Assembly (NCBI GenBank): GCA_002104895.1
Contig: MCFG01000610.1
Location: forward strand, 1 to 23,655
DNA from: Anaeromyces robustus
Taxonomy: Eukaryota; Neocallimastigomycota; Neocallimastigomycetes; Neocallimastigales; Neocallimastigaceae
DNA: 23,655 nucleotides
Reading direction: 5' to 3'
The notes under the pieces were generated by a model. It was given only the letters and a program-made list of their open reading frames with translations, did no database searches and was not told where the DNA came from. A program made the translations under genes and the position numbers. Positions 10,522-19,484 of this stretch are shown here, one piece after another; the stretch's first letter is position 1; each line of letters starts with the position of its first letter.

Positions 10522-11997
10522 GAAATTGAAAATTTTAAAATAAAAAATCAAATGAGTGAACACAAAACAATAACCAATAACAATATACAATAGAACCAAT
10601 TATAGTATAGAAATAAAAAAATATAAATTAAGCTACAATTAATAAATATTATTTTTTTAAATATATATTCTTAATAATATAAATTTTGGTATTCAATATT
10701 CTAATAATAAATATTGTAATAATAAATATTGTAATTCTAAATTTACAATATTCACATATATTTTTATCCTACCGTTTAATCTAAACTTTTTTATAGAGAA
10801 CACCTTTACTTACATAAAAAAAGATTACACATAAAAGCCTTTATTAAATAACTTTTTTTTTTTTTTATAAAATTATATAAATAAAAATAATCCACAATTT
10901 GATATTAATAATTCAATTCTTTATTCTTTTTTTTTTTTTTTTTTTCATTAATAATTAAATCATTCAGTAATTAATAATTAATAACTAATAATTAATAATT
11001 AATAATTAATAAATTATTAATTATTATTATATTCGGGTGTTAAAATTATTAGTATTGTTTATTATATAGAAAAAATTATTTTTTTAATATTTAGTACTAT
11101 TAAAAATATTCTTTTTGTAACTCTATTTCCTTATTTATTTTAAATTGTTATCATTATTTATAATAATAATAATTTTTTTAGTCATTTATTTGATTATTAT
11201 TGTGACAACTTTTATTTTATTATTTAATTTATTTTAATATATTATTGCCTACCATATAAGGAAAGTTTTAATTTATTGTTCTAAAATTTTTTATTTATTA
11301 TTATATATTATACTTCATGAATAAAGTAGATAAAAAGTAATTCATTAATTATTTTTCCATTATATATTACAAGTTAAAAACTTTAAAAAAAAAGAAAAAA
11401 TGTATATTTTATAGGAATATATTCAAAATTTTAAAATATAATTACAACAGTGAATAATATATAAAAAATGTAATAAAATGACATAAAATTCAATAATTAT
11501 GTATTTATTTATAATAATAATACATATATATAATTAAAAAACTTTTATAAAATTTATATCAATTATAGTAATATTTTATTATGTATTTTCTGTGTATGGA
11601 TTTTTTTATTGTGTTTTTGTGTATAAACTTTTTTTTTTATATGAATTATTAAATCTTTTTTTTTTTTGTTTTTCATCTAAATCATTAATCAGAATAATTA
11701 AACCATAATATTTTAATCAAAAAATTCTATATAAATAATAATATGTCATAATAACAATAATAATTAATAATTAATCATAATCATGTTAAATAGATTATTA
11801 TTAACAATTAATATAATAAATAATATTATACATTATTTCTATATATTATTATGTAATATATATGAATATTATAAACAAAATAATATATAACATATTAATT
11901 ATTTTTTAATTTATTAAAGTTAAATGATCTTTGTAAATTTTTGAAATCATTACATACTTAAATAAATATATTTTTTTTTTTTTTTTTTTTTATAGAC

Positions 11998-12081
11998 TTA
12001 TCATGTGATTTTTCACATGAATGTATCGGAATTAAAGGGAGAGTTGCATTTCGCAATGTTGCATTTCGCAATGGGGCGCAT
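11998..12081 (+). repeat. Left terminal inverted repeat of the MULE element
   Basis: TTATCATGTGAT start, perfect 8-bp palindrome arms at 12001-12008 and 12013-12020, tandem GTTGCATTTCGCAAT at 12043-12057 and 12058-12072, then GGGGCGCAT at 12073-12081. Confidence 0.85.
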
Positions 12082-12118
12082 AATTATATAAATAATTAAA
12101 TAAATAAAAATATAATAT

Positions 12119-12540
12119 AAAAATTATTTAAAAATTTTTTTTTTTATTTAATAATATTTTTTTTATTTAATAATATTTTTTATTTAATATTTTAATAATA
12201 TTGAATATTTTTTTTAGTATTTTAATAATATTTTAGTTATTTTTTTTAATTAATAATATTAAATATTTTTTTTATTTAATAATATTTTTTTACTTAATAA
12301 TATTTGTTTATTTGATAATATTTTTTATTTAATATTTTAATAGTATTGAATATTTTTTTTATTTAATAATGTTTTAATAATATTGAATATTTAATATTGA
12401 ATATTTTTATTTAACAATATTTAATAATATTGAATATTTTTTGAATATTTTTTAATATTATAATAATATTGAATATTTTTTTTTATTTAATAATATTTAA
12501 TAATATTTAATAATATTATTATTTATTAATAAATATATTA
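12119..12540. repeat. Degenerate TTTAATAATATT(GAATATT) tandem repeat inside the transposon
   Basis: More than a dozen imperfect copies of ATTTAATAATATT, often followed by GAATATTTTTT, fill the space between the left inverted repeat and the transposase stop. No coding potential. Confidence 0.75.
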
Positions 12541-12675
12541 ATATTTTTCAAACTAACCCAATCAATGATAAATAAAATTCTTTAATCATTATTATTGAAT
12601 TAGATTTATATTTTTTAGAATAATTTTGATAGTCAATTAATTATAATTTATAATTTTTGTGATCATCTTCATTTG

Positions 12676-14083
12676 TTATAATTTATATTTATTAAACCAT
12701 AATTCAACAATATCATTTTTATTATAGCCATTTTTAATTAGCTCGGATTCCAGTTTTTCGTAGTGTCTAATTAAACCATCAATTTCCTCCGTTCTTCCTA
12801 ATATTCTTTTCTTTTTATTCCATATTCCTCCAATTCTTCTTTCGTAATCATTGTAAGATAAAGATTCTTCTTTTTGTAATGTATATATTAATTTATAGAA
12901 AGAAGGTTTTTTTGCAAATAAATTATTTAAGTAATTATTAAAAGATTCAGACGCATTATTTGTAATATGTTCTATACTTTTGTAATAATTCCAGGATTTT
13001 ATATCATAATTATTTAAGTATGTATTCTTAAAATATTCTAAGAATTTTAAAAATTGGAAACGATCACATGCTTCGCATGAACTTTTAATTTTATTATAAA
13101 TATTAAATATGTATTCAGGGTTTATGAAAGGTAAGTTAGAAATAGCTTTATAATAAATATATAAAATATTATTATCTTCTACTTCTTTATAACATAATGC
13201 ATTTTTGTTAATTTCCAATGATCTTTTATAATGCCAAATGCAATATTTAATATTTATTTCCGGAAAAGTTTTTTTTACTGCATTTGATATACCTTTTTCA
13301 AAATCACAGTGGAAATTTTTTGGTGTGATTTCAATATTATTATTATATTTAATAACATTTTTTTTATTCCCTCAAATAATATTTCATAAGTAGATTGCTT
13401 TTTATCTTTTAATACCGAAAAAGAAGTAGTATAAAAGCCATTTAATTCTGTAACATATGTTCTGGTAATAAACACCTGATAACTAATTGTAGGAGCAATA
13501 TAAAATGTTCCATCTGCAAATATATCTTTATCGTATTTAGAGAATAGCTTTGCTTGGAATGGAGATTGAAAGATTACTAAATTAGAATTTTTGAAAATCA
13601 TAAAATTTTCATTTCTTGTTGTTTTGTAATATTCTGATTCATCGGGAATTTCTTCGAAAGTTTTAATATCAGGAAATAATTGTTTATTTCTACTTCTTGA
13701 TAATTGGGATTTAATTGAATTATATTCAGGACATATAAATCCCAATTCTTGAGAAACTTCATCATATATTCGTTTAGGCCTCATATCTAAGGGAATTAAG
13801 CTCTTTCTTATTTCATTTTTAATTTTATGTTTTGTGATTGAAATAGATGTACTAAATTCTTTCTCAAGATGATTATGTGAACTTTCATATTTTAAAACTT
13901 CTTTATTATTATTTAAAATAATGAAAGATTTACATTTATTTGACGTTCTATATTCAGTACATCTATATACTTTTGTATTATCTTTTTTAAGAGTTGAAAA
14001 TTATATTTATATTTTTTATTTATTATAATTTGTTCTTTTCCCCTATTTGTTTCACTTATCTCAATTTTTAGTTTATCGTCCAT
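12676..14083 (-). pseudogene. Mutator-like (MULE) transposase with FLYWCH-type zinc finger, two frame breaks
   Basis: Read from the ATG at 14083 to the TAA at 12676, the protein would be about 470 residues, a usual size for the family, but it needs two single-base frame changes: one between 13983 and 14000 (near an A6 run on the coding strand), the other at the 8-nt T run 13358-13365. N-terminal part: FLYWCH-like zinc finger with KYNF, VYRC, NKC and SSHNH as Cys/His ligands. Core: MULE DDE domain with first Asp in FADGTFY, second Asp in HCDFEKGI followed by CIWHYKRSL, and likely Glu in NNASESFNNYL. A basic C-terminal region follows. The function would be DNA cut and strand transfer at the element's ends. 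The breaks may be decay or homopolymer sequencing errors; all three parts otherwise look well preserved. Other short frames here are fragments of this one gene. Confidence 0.85.
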
Positions 14084-14618
14084 TTTATATTAAAAATTTT
14101 TTCAAATCAAAAAATTTTTATAAAAATATTTAATTTTTTAATGAATTTTTATTTTTATATTTTTTTTGTAAATAAATAATTAATAAAAAAATATTTATTT
14201 ATTTGTTTCTTTTCTTTATTCTAAAGTTTATATTATTTTTTTATATTTATTATTTGTTATCGTCTTTTTAATAAAAATACATATATAATACTGTTATATT
14301 ATTTATTATATATTATATTTATTATTATTCATTTATAAAAAAAAATTTAATAAATATATTTAATTTTATAATGAATTTTTATTTTTTTTTTATTTTTTTT
14401 TTTTATTTTTTTTTTTTATTTTTTTTTTTAGTAATAAAAAAAAAATTTATTTATTAGTTTTATTCTATTCATTTATTTATATATTTTTTTTTTATTTATT
14501 TATTTAATTTTTTTTAATTATATATTATTTTATTTCATAACGTGGCTTTTATAATTTGTGTTAAAAAATTTTTCATTTTTTTATTTGTTTTTTATGCGCC
14601 TCATTGCAAAAATTTAAT
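14084..14618. other. Right inner non-coding part of the MULE element
   Basis: AT-rich DNA with poly-T/poly-A tracts between the transposase start and the right inverted repeat. It contains an extra ATGCGCC word at 14594-14600, 25 bp inside the one in the terminal repeat, suggesting a partly duplicated end. The transposase promoter should lie here but cannot be placed. Confidence 0.5.
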
Positions 14619-14702
14619 ATGCGCCCCATATCATATTGCGAAATGCAACATTGCGAAATGCAACACATTCCCTCAATAATTCATGTAACAATCACATGAT
14701 AA
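14619..14702 (-). repeat. Right terminal inverted repeat of the MULE element
   Basis: ATGCGCCCC at 14619-14627, ATTGCGAAATGCAAC at 14635-14649 and again at 14650-14664, then TCATGT/ACATGA palindrome at 14681-14699. It is the reverse complement of the left end apart from the extra bases next to the GCGCCCC word and changes in the variable stretch. Confidence 0.85.
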
Positions 14703-15354
14703 TGTAATATTCACGTGATCAACATATTTTATAAAATACTTGGATGTGGTGCATTTCGACATAATTTATGTATGATTGATATAAATTTCTGTAATATAAA
14801 TACAAAATATGTAATATGCTACTTTTTTCAACGTATATTTATATTTATAGTATTTTCTGTTTTTAAATTCAAAATATATAATAAATGTAGTATTAATATT
14901 AAAATAATAAATAAATAATAAATAGAATAAATTCAAATAAAATAGTATTTAGTTTATATTAGTAATTTTAGTTTACTAAATTTAGTTATAGTTTATATTT
15001 GATTAATAAATAAAATTTATTAGGATAGTTTTATATAGAAATATATTATAAATAATTAGGAAAAATATATAATTAATAAAAAATATAAATAGTCAAGAAA
15101 ATTTTATGTAATTTGGAAAAAATGTAATTGTTAAACTTATATTTTTAATTCTTATAAATTAAAACCTTTATCTTTAAAACAAATTTTAACGTATTTTTTC
15201 AGTTTTAGTGTTTGTGTTTTCATTTGTTAATCTATTTTGAATAAATCTTTTACTCTTATCAAGTACTGATCTAAAACTAATTTTAATGAGTTTGGTTTAC
15301 TATTTTTTATTATTCTTTTTCATTAAAACTATTTTTATATTTAAAATTTAATGT
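14703..15354. other. AT-rich region with one orphan transposon-end word
   Basis: A single GTGGTGCATTTCG at 14746-14758 resembles the MULE end unit. The rest is AT-rich with repeated TTTAGTTTATATT words (14945-15000). A minus-strand stretch around 15195-15297 (ending in NENTNTKTEKIR) is open for about 35 codons and could be gene debris, but nothing identifies it. The 67-codon plus-strand frame at 14715 is not supported. Confidence 0.5.
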
Positions 15355-15762
15355 TCATAATTTTTTTATTTTATTTAAATGATATTTAGTTAAATAATTT
15401 AATATATTTTGATTTTGGAATTTACTTACATAATCAATTTTTGCTCCTTTTTTTATTAAATAATCTGCTATTATTAATTTATTATTTATAACAGCTGAAA
15501 ATAATGGAATTTTTGGAATTCCTTCAACTATTACTTCATAATTTATATTATTATAATCAAAATAATTAACAAATTTAATTAAATTTATTACTTGCGTATT
15601 TTCTTTATCTGTTTTTTCTATTATAAACTTATTAAATCAAATGTATTAATTTTATTTTTAAAAGATTTTAAATTATTTAAATTTTTTTAAAATTATTTAA
15701 ATTAGGTTTTTTAAATATTTACTATTTTTTTTTAATATTTTTCTTATTCTATAAATTTCCAT
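15355..15762 (-). pseudogene. Ankyrin-repeat protein remnant
   Basis: The longest intact part, from about 15635 down to the TGA at 15355-15357, contains an ankyrin-repeat signature: IPLFSAVINNKLIIADYL then IKKGAKIDY, matching the family pattern PL..A..N...I...L...GA.I. Upstream on the same strand, two further pieces in other frames look like the same gene: one with KSFKNKINTFDLISL (about 15625-15675) and a candidate start MEIYRIRKILKKNSKYLKN at 15762. At least two frame shifts or stops separate them, so it is non-functional as it stands. Ankyrin proteins form large families in anaerobic fungi. Only about one repeat remains, so this is a truncated copy, probably cut by later insertions. The repeat assignment is fairly secure; the start less so. 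Confidence 0.6.
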
Positions 15763-16473
15763 AATTAATAAAATTAATAAATTATAATAGTGATTTATTT
15801 GTAAATATTTTTTTTATTTTATTTATTATTGTTGAGTAAGGTTTATTCTCGGTTTTAATTAATCTATATTTCATTATAATTTAATCATTGCTGGTTTTTT
15901 TGAGTATTTTGCATAGTTTATTCTCTGTTTTTTGAATTAATCTATATTTCATAAAAATTATTATATACATAAAAAATAACTTTTTATTTTTTATTTTTTT
16001 AGTAAACAAATGGTATATATATAAATTTGTAGAAACTTTTCATAAAATTAATGTATTTAATTTTAAATATATTAATTTTTTTAGAATATAAAAAGAAGGT
16101 ATATACATAAAGGCCTATATCCATTATATAAACATATATATATATTTACATATAAAAAATAAATTATATAAAATATAACACAAAGTAATAGAAAATAGAA
16201 CAAATAAAGTTTTAATATTGTTTATAGTCTTGATTTTTATAAACACTCTTTAAAGATAATCACTGTATGAAAAACAATTTAAAATTATTTAAATATTTAA
16301 TGAGTTTCGAATGTCAATTAATCGATCTTTTATACTTTTTTTCCATAATTCACACGCGTGATACATATGGGTTCTAATTTTTTTAAATTAAATTATTCAT
16401 ATGTTGATTGGTTAAAATCCAAATTTTTTTTCAATCACCGCTGTGGCGACCAATAAAATTTTTTGTGGCTTAC
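15763..16473. other. Intergenic debris with a 75-bp duplication
   Basis: Two direct copies of GTTTATTCTC...TTAATCTATATTTCAT, at 15841-15874 and 15916-15952 (75 bp apart), encode on the minus strand two similar short starts (MKYRLIQKTENK and MKYRLIKTENK), each soon stopped. They precede the ankyrin remnant on the same strand and may be duplicated relics of a related 5' end. The rest, including less AT-rich parts at 16240-16470 (CACACGCGTG, AATCACCGCTGTGGCGACC), shows no recognisable gene. Confidence 0.5.
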
Positions 16474-16500
16474 TCTAACGAATCCTAGAATAAATAGTAA

Positions 16501-16557
16501 CAATGATCTAGTGGTTATTCACTATAACCGTCAAGCCGAACACTCTGAGTTAGTTCC
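16501..16557 (+). repeat. tRNA-like module in LTR copy A
   Basis: GATCTAGTGGTTATTC resembles a Pol III A box (TRGYNNAGYGG pattern) and forms a TAGTG/CACTA stem; CTGAGTTAGTTCC occupies the B-box place but is degenerate. Not a functional tRNA. Confidence 0.5.
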
Positions 16558-16588
16558 AAATTTTTTAATTATTTAATATAAATTTCTG

Positions 16589-16634
16589 TATTTTATTCTA
16601 TGTATTTCTATAAAGAAATACATAGAATAAAATA
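16589..16634. repeat. Perfect 21-bp inverted repeat, 4-nt loop
   Basis: TATTTTATTCTATGTATTTCT (arm 16589-16609) is exactly inverted at 16614-16634 around ATAA. Copy C has only a loose, imperfect counterpart here, so the hairpin arose or was perfected in this copy. Confidence 0.9.
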
Positions 16635-16640
16635 ATTATA

Positions 16641-17144
16641 ATATATTATCATTTTAAATTAATAATATATTAAATGGAATATTAATCTTGATTGTGACCC
16701 ATTTCACCAAGTTAAAATACAAAAATTTATATTTCTTAATAAATACGCCATATTATAAATGTAATTATTTTATTTTAATCAGTAAGTCACGTAATTTTAA
16801 GTGGGGCGTATATGCAATTGTATCATTGTTTTGTGGCTTATTTCTAGAATTTTTTAAAAGCCATATATTTAATTTAAGGCGTTAATAATGAATGTGGTGC
16901 ATTTCGGAATTGTGCATTTCGGAATCTGTGGCGCATGAAATTTTATATATTAAATAAATGAATAAATAAATAAATAATAATTAAAAATTATAATTAATAA
17001 TTACAAATTAAAAAATGGAATAAAATGAAATAAAAATAATTAAAAAAATTATAATAAAATCAAAGAATTGAAAAAAAAATACAAAAGAATACAAAAAAAA
17101 ATTTAAAAAAGAAAGATTCAAGTTATTCATTAACTTTTACAAAC
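16641..17144. other. Unassigned region with an orphan MULE-type end
   Basis: AT-rich, no supported gene. The 65-codon plus frame at 16688-16885 begins at a non-ATG codon and has no family character. A transposon end lies at 16892-16936 (listed separately), followed by AAAT-rich DNA up to the solo LTR. Confidence 0.5.
16892..16936 (+). repeat. Orphan MULE-type terminal repeat
   Basis: Two tandem GTGCATTTCGGAAT-type units (16897-16925) then GTGGCGCAT. The same plan as the complete element's left end (two GTTGCATTTCGCAAT units then GGGGCGCAT), but with TTTCGGAAT in place of TTTCGCAAT. The inside of the element should lie to the right, but no matching right end is found in the window, so it is a solo or truncated end of a related family. 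Confidence 0.7.
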
Positions 17145-17165
17145 TGTAACGAATCATGAAAATGA

Positions 17166-17232
17166 GTAACCTGTCTTAGTGGTTAGTAACTAAGACTATG
17201 GTTCGAACTTCTCGAGTTCGAAACCTCTTAAT
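17166..17232 (+). repeat. tRNA-like module in LTR copy B
   Basis: A-box look-alike CTTAGTGGTTAGTAAC within a perfect 8-bp stem (GTCTTAGT/ACTAAGAC, loop GGTTAGTA), then B-box look-alike GAGTTCGAAACC, part of a GGTTCGAA/TTCGAA hairpin. No acceptor stem. Confidence 0.55.
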
Positions 17233-17351
17233 TCCAATTTATTATATTTTTATTACTTTTATTTTACCATAAATTTTACCAAGCAAAATTATTCTGATTG
17301 GTTAAATTTTGGTCATTAAAAAATTTTTTAAAAATTTTTTCAAATTTTTTC

Positions 17352-17408
17352 TATAAATACGAGTGAATTTCTCTTTAAAAAATTTTTAATTATTCGAGTT
17401 TTTATTAA
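17352..17408 (+). promoter_or_regulatory. LTR core promoter: TATA box and TTCGAGTTTTTATTAA element
   Basis: TATAAATA at 17352 and TTCGAGTTTTTATTAA at 17393, about 40 bp apart. The same pair in the same order is found in the right-hand 3' LTR (minus strand, 22475 and 22443). Conservation between otherwise diverged LTRs suggests the Pol II start region. Confidence 0.6.
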
Positions 17409-17570
17409 TAAAATAAATTATTATTTTAACACTAACTTGTTAAGTTAAAATCATGTGTTTTTAATAATAAATTTATAATTAATAAAGAGTTCAAATTTTA
17501 TTTTATTTTTTTAAAGGGTTAAGTGTTTTGTTTAAAAATATTTTTATTGTTAAAGACACATATCTTTACA

Positions 17571-17951
17571 CAAACAAACAAAAATCATATTTTTTCAAAG
17601 TCTTTTATTTTATTTAATATTTTATAATATTTTTCATTTATATTTAAAATTATTTATATAAAATATTTTAATTTATTTTATTATTAAATTGTAATAATAA
17701 TAACTAAAATTTTAATAAAATAATAAAAAATAAAAAAATATTTATTTAATGATTTTTTAAACATAATTGATATCATTATTTTTGCTAAATAAGATTGACA
17801 TTGATATTGATAATATTTTTATACTAAAAAATTTGATATTGATATTAATAATAATATATATATATTAAAAACTTTGATATTGATATTAATAATATTTTTA
17901 TACTAAAAATTTTGATATTACTATTAATTATATTTTAATTATAGTAAATAG
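17571..17951. other. AT-rich spacer with degenerate tandem repeat
   Basis: After the CAAAC duplication comes AT-rich DNA. From 17795 to 17945 a unit of about 32-41 bp recurs four times, starting TTGATATTGATATTAATAATATTT and ending ACTAAAAA (starts near 17801, 17833, 17874, 17912). It ends directly at LTR copy C. No coding signal. Confidence 0.7.
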
Positions 17952-18515
17952 TGTAACGAATCCCTCAATTAGTAAAATAGTAACCATGGTCTAGTGGTTA
18001 GTAACTATGACCATCTGGGCGAACACTCTGGGTTCGACTCACACCTTGTTCCAAATTTTATAAAAATTTTATTTTAAATTTATTTATTATAAATTTCTGT
18101 ATTTTATTCTGTATTTGTTTCTGTATTTTATTTCTGTATTTCTTTATAGAATTACATGGAATAGAATTAGAAACTTTAAGAAAAAATTATATAATATTTC
18201 TTTATTTTTCTATGAGATTCATTTTATAACAAAATATCTTAGTTTCTAGTAATTTTTATTATTTTTTATGAACTTTTATTTTTAAAACTATTTTTCCGCA
18301 AAAAGTATAAATAGGTGTAAAATCTTTAGTTAAAATATTTTTCTTTGTGCTTTTATTCTTTTATAACTTTATATATATTAGTAATAATTAATTCATAAGT
18401 AGTTTGAAATACTACAAAGATTAGTTATTATTAATTTTTAATAATTAATAAAACTACATTCTAATAAAACATATTTTAAATAAAAATAAAATAAAACTTA
18501 AAACTAAATCTTACT
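17952..18515 (+). mobile_element. Ty3/gypsy LTR, copy C
   Basis: Begins TGTAACGAATCCC, then a tRNA-like module (17981-18050), a segment shared with copy A (TTCCAAATTTTA, AAATTTCTGTATTTTATTCT), and a TATA box (TATAAATA, 18306-18313). The right end is uncertain. AATCTTACT at 18507-18515 resembles the TTACA end of other copies and is followed by AATAT, close to the AATAG before the start (4 of 5), so a solo LTR of about 564 bp is possible. Alternatively the LTR runs on toward CACA at 19618 and belongs to the Gag element. Confidence 0.55.
17981..18050 (+). repeat. tRNA-like module in LTR copy C
   Basis: TGGTCTAGTGGTTAG is an excellent A-box match and closely resembles the 5' domain of eukaryotic tRNA-Glu/Asp. 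It folds as GGTC/GACC plus TAGT/ACTA. CTGGGTTCGACTCACA matches the T arm/B box (GGTTCGANTC). The anticodon and acceptor stems do not form, so it is tRNA-derived rather than a tRNA gene. Confidence 0.65.
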
Positions 18516-19484
18516 AATATATATATCTCGACACCGACCTTTCAGGTTAACAAAGGAAAGGTGTTCTGATATTGCAATAAGTATCTTTTATTTTAAATTT
18601 TATTTTGTTTGTGTTTACTTCAAATTTTGGTGTCAATTGTAATATTGGAACAACCGTTCCGTTACAATAAAAGCACCCAACAAAAGAAACACCGCCTGGA
18701 ACCTTAGTGTCGAAAATTTTGGAATCTGCTACCAATTTTTAGTTTCTACCTTTTCTTGGATTCTACCGCCTTTTAGGTCTACCTTTGGATACTACTACCT
18801 TTAGTTTTAATCTTAGAATACTACTTTTCTTAGTCTCTGGATACTACCTTTTCTAGTAATAATCTCTTAGTTCTAATCTCTTGAAAATTTCTATCCTAGT
18901 CTTTGATTCCCAGTTATCTACCTTGTATAATTCTTAGTTTTAGTCTTGTCTTAGTCTTGTCTACTTCTTGTTTACCCTTTGTCTACTTTTCTTGAATAAT
19001 TCTAGTATCCATCCTATCAAGTATCCTTCTCGAATAAAAATTTTTTCTTGATAAAGTAAAAAAATAAAGCACCCAGATTCCACCCGTCCTTAGTTTAACC
19101 AAGTTCTTAGAACTACCGCCTAGTTTCTCTCCTTAGTCTTAGCTACTCTACCTTGGATTACCTTTGAATTACTTAGAAACCTTAGTTATAGAAAATTTTG
19201 TACCACCCTAGATTAGTTGAAAATTTTTCCTTGTGTAACATTTGAAAAAATTTCCTTGTACTACCCAAAGATAAAAATAGTGTACCCCATAGCATTTGAA
19301 AAAGATTTTGTACTACCTTGCCAGTGATATTTTCGGAAAATTAATAAATTAAATTAAAAAATTAAATAAATTAAATTAAGTGAATGAATATTAATAAATT
19401 AAATAAATTATTATAAAAAATTAAGTGAATGAATAAATTATAGAATAGATAAATTAAATTATTTTTCAAAAAATTTTTCTAGTC
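18516..19484. other. Unassigned tract rich in CTACC/GGTAG repeats
   Basis: From about 18720 to 19325 the plus strand carries some 16 loosely spaced CTACC or CTAC words, often within GGATACTACCTTTT or TTCTACC. On the minus strand these read AAGGTAGNATCC, and at the lower end TTGGTAGCAGATTCC (18735-18721), whose first 10 bases TGGTAGCAGA equal the usual tRNA-iMet primer-binding sequence of gypsy elements. No LTR end with CA is directly adjacent on that strand, so a working primer site is doubtful. An AATAAA-type signal lies near 19063. TGTAACATTTG at 19234 is another LTR-start look-alike. No protein frame is supported; the 62-codon minus frame at 18547-18735 has no family character. Confidence 0.5.

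Larger units (their letters stand above)
8939..11997. other. Low-complexity intergenic region, no gene seen
   Basis: About 3 kb between the two-exon gene and the MULE element. It holds a 34-nt poly-T (9123-9156), a TTG trinucleotide run, large AAAT tracts and many short AT repeats. A few patches are less simple (9170-9290, 9560-9625, 10770-10850), but I find no frame with protein character, tRNA fold or other RNA gene signal in them. The minus-strand open frame at 10357-10599 is only AAAT repeat read as FIYL. Confidence 0.7.
11998..14702 (-). mobile_element. MULE-type DNA transposon with compound terminal inverted repeats
   Basis: A 2.7-kb unit bounded by inverted repeats of about 84 bp (11998-12081 and 14619-14702) with a Mutator-like transposase on the minus strand. 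Each end, from outside in, has a short palindrome around TCATGTGA/TCACATGA, a variable stretch, two direct copies of GTTGCATTTCGCAAT, and GGGGCGCAT. The right end has seven to eight extra bases (ATATGAT) before its GGGGCGCAT. The inner parts are plain AT-rich DNA, including a degenerate TTTAATAATATT repeat at 12119-12540. No clear target duplication is visible; the left flank is poly-T. The unit is probably inactive because its transposase frame is broken. Confidence 0.8.
16474..16640 (+). mobile_element. Ty3/gypsy LTR fragment (copy A)
   Basis: Starts TCTAACGAATCC, one base off the TGTAACGAAT start of the other copies, and follows copy C through the tRNA-like part, GAACACTCTG, TTCCAAATTTT and AAATTTCTGTATTTTATTCT. 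Similarity ends near 16640, so the 3' part is missing or too diverged. It ends with a perfect 21-bp palindrome not found in copy C. Confidence 0.65.
17145..17570 (+). mobile_element. Solo LTR of a Ty3/gypsy element (copy B)
   Basis: Starts TGTAACGAATC and ends ATCTTTACA, giving TGTAA...TTACA ends. It is flanked by the perfect 5-bp duplication CAAAC at 17140-17144 and 17571-17575. Inside, in order: a tRNA-like module (17166-17232), a TATA box (TATAAATA, 17352-17359) and a TTCGAGTTTTTATTAA core (17393-17408) that is also present in the 3' LTR of the minus-strand element at the right. Length 426 bp. No internal gag or pol remains, as expected after recombination between the two LTRs of one element. 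Confidence 0.85.

Noticed and set aside
14715-14918. 67-codon plus-strand frame
   Set aside because: Runs through an orphan transposon end, no recognisable domain or codon pattern.
17981-18050. Genuine tRNA gene (tRNA-Glu-like)
   Set aside because: A and B boxes are good, but no 7-bp acceptor stem and no anticodon stem can be formed, and it lies within an LTR.
18547-18735. 62-codon minus-strand frame containing GGVSFVGCFYCNG
   Set aside because: Looked protein-like at first, but its start overlaps the primer-site-like sequence, it is short, and no family motif is present; it is more likely leader DNA.
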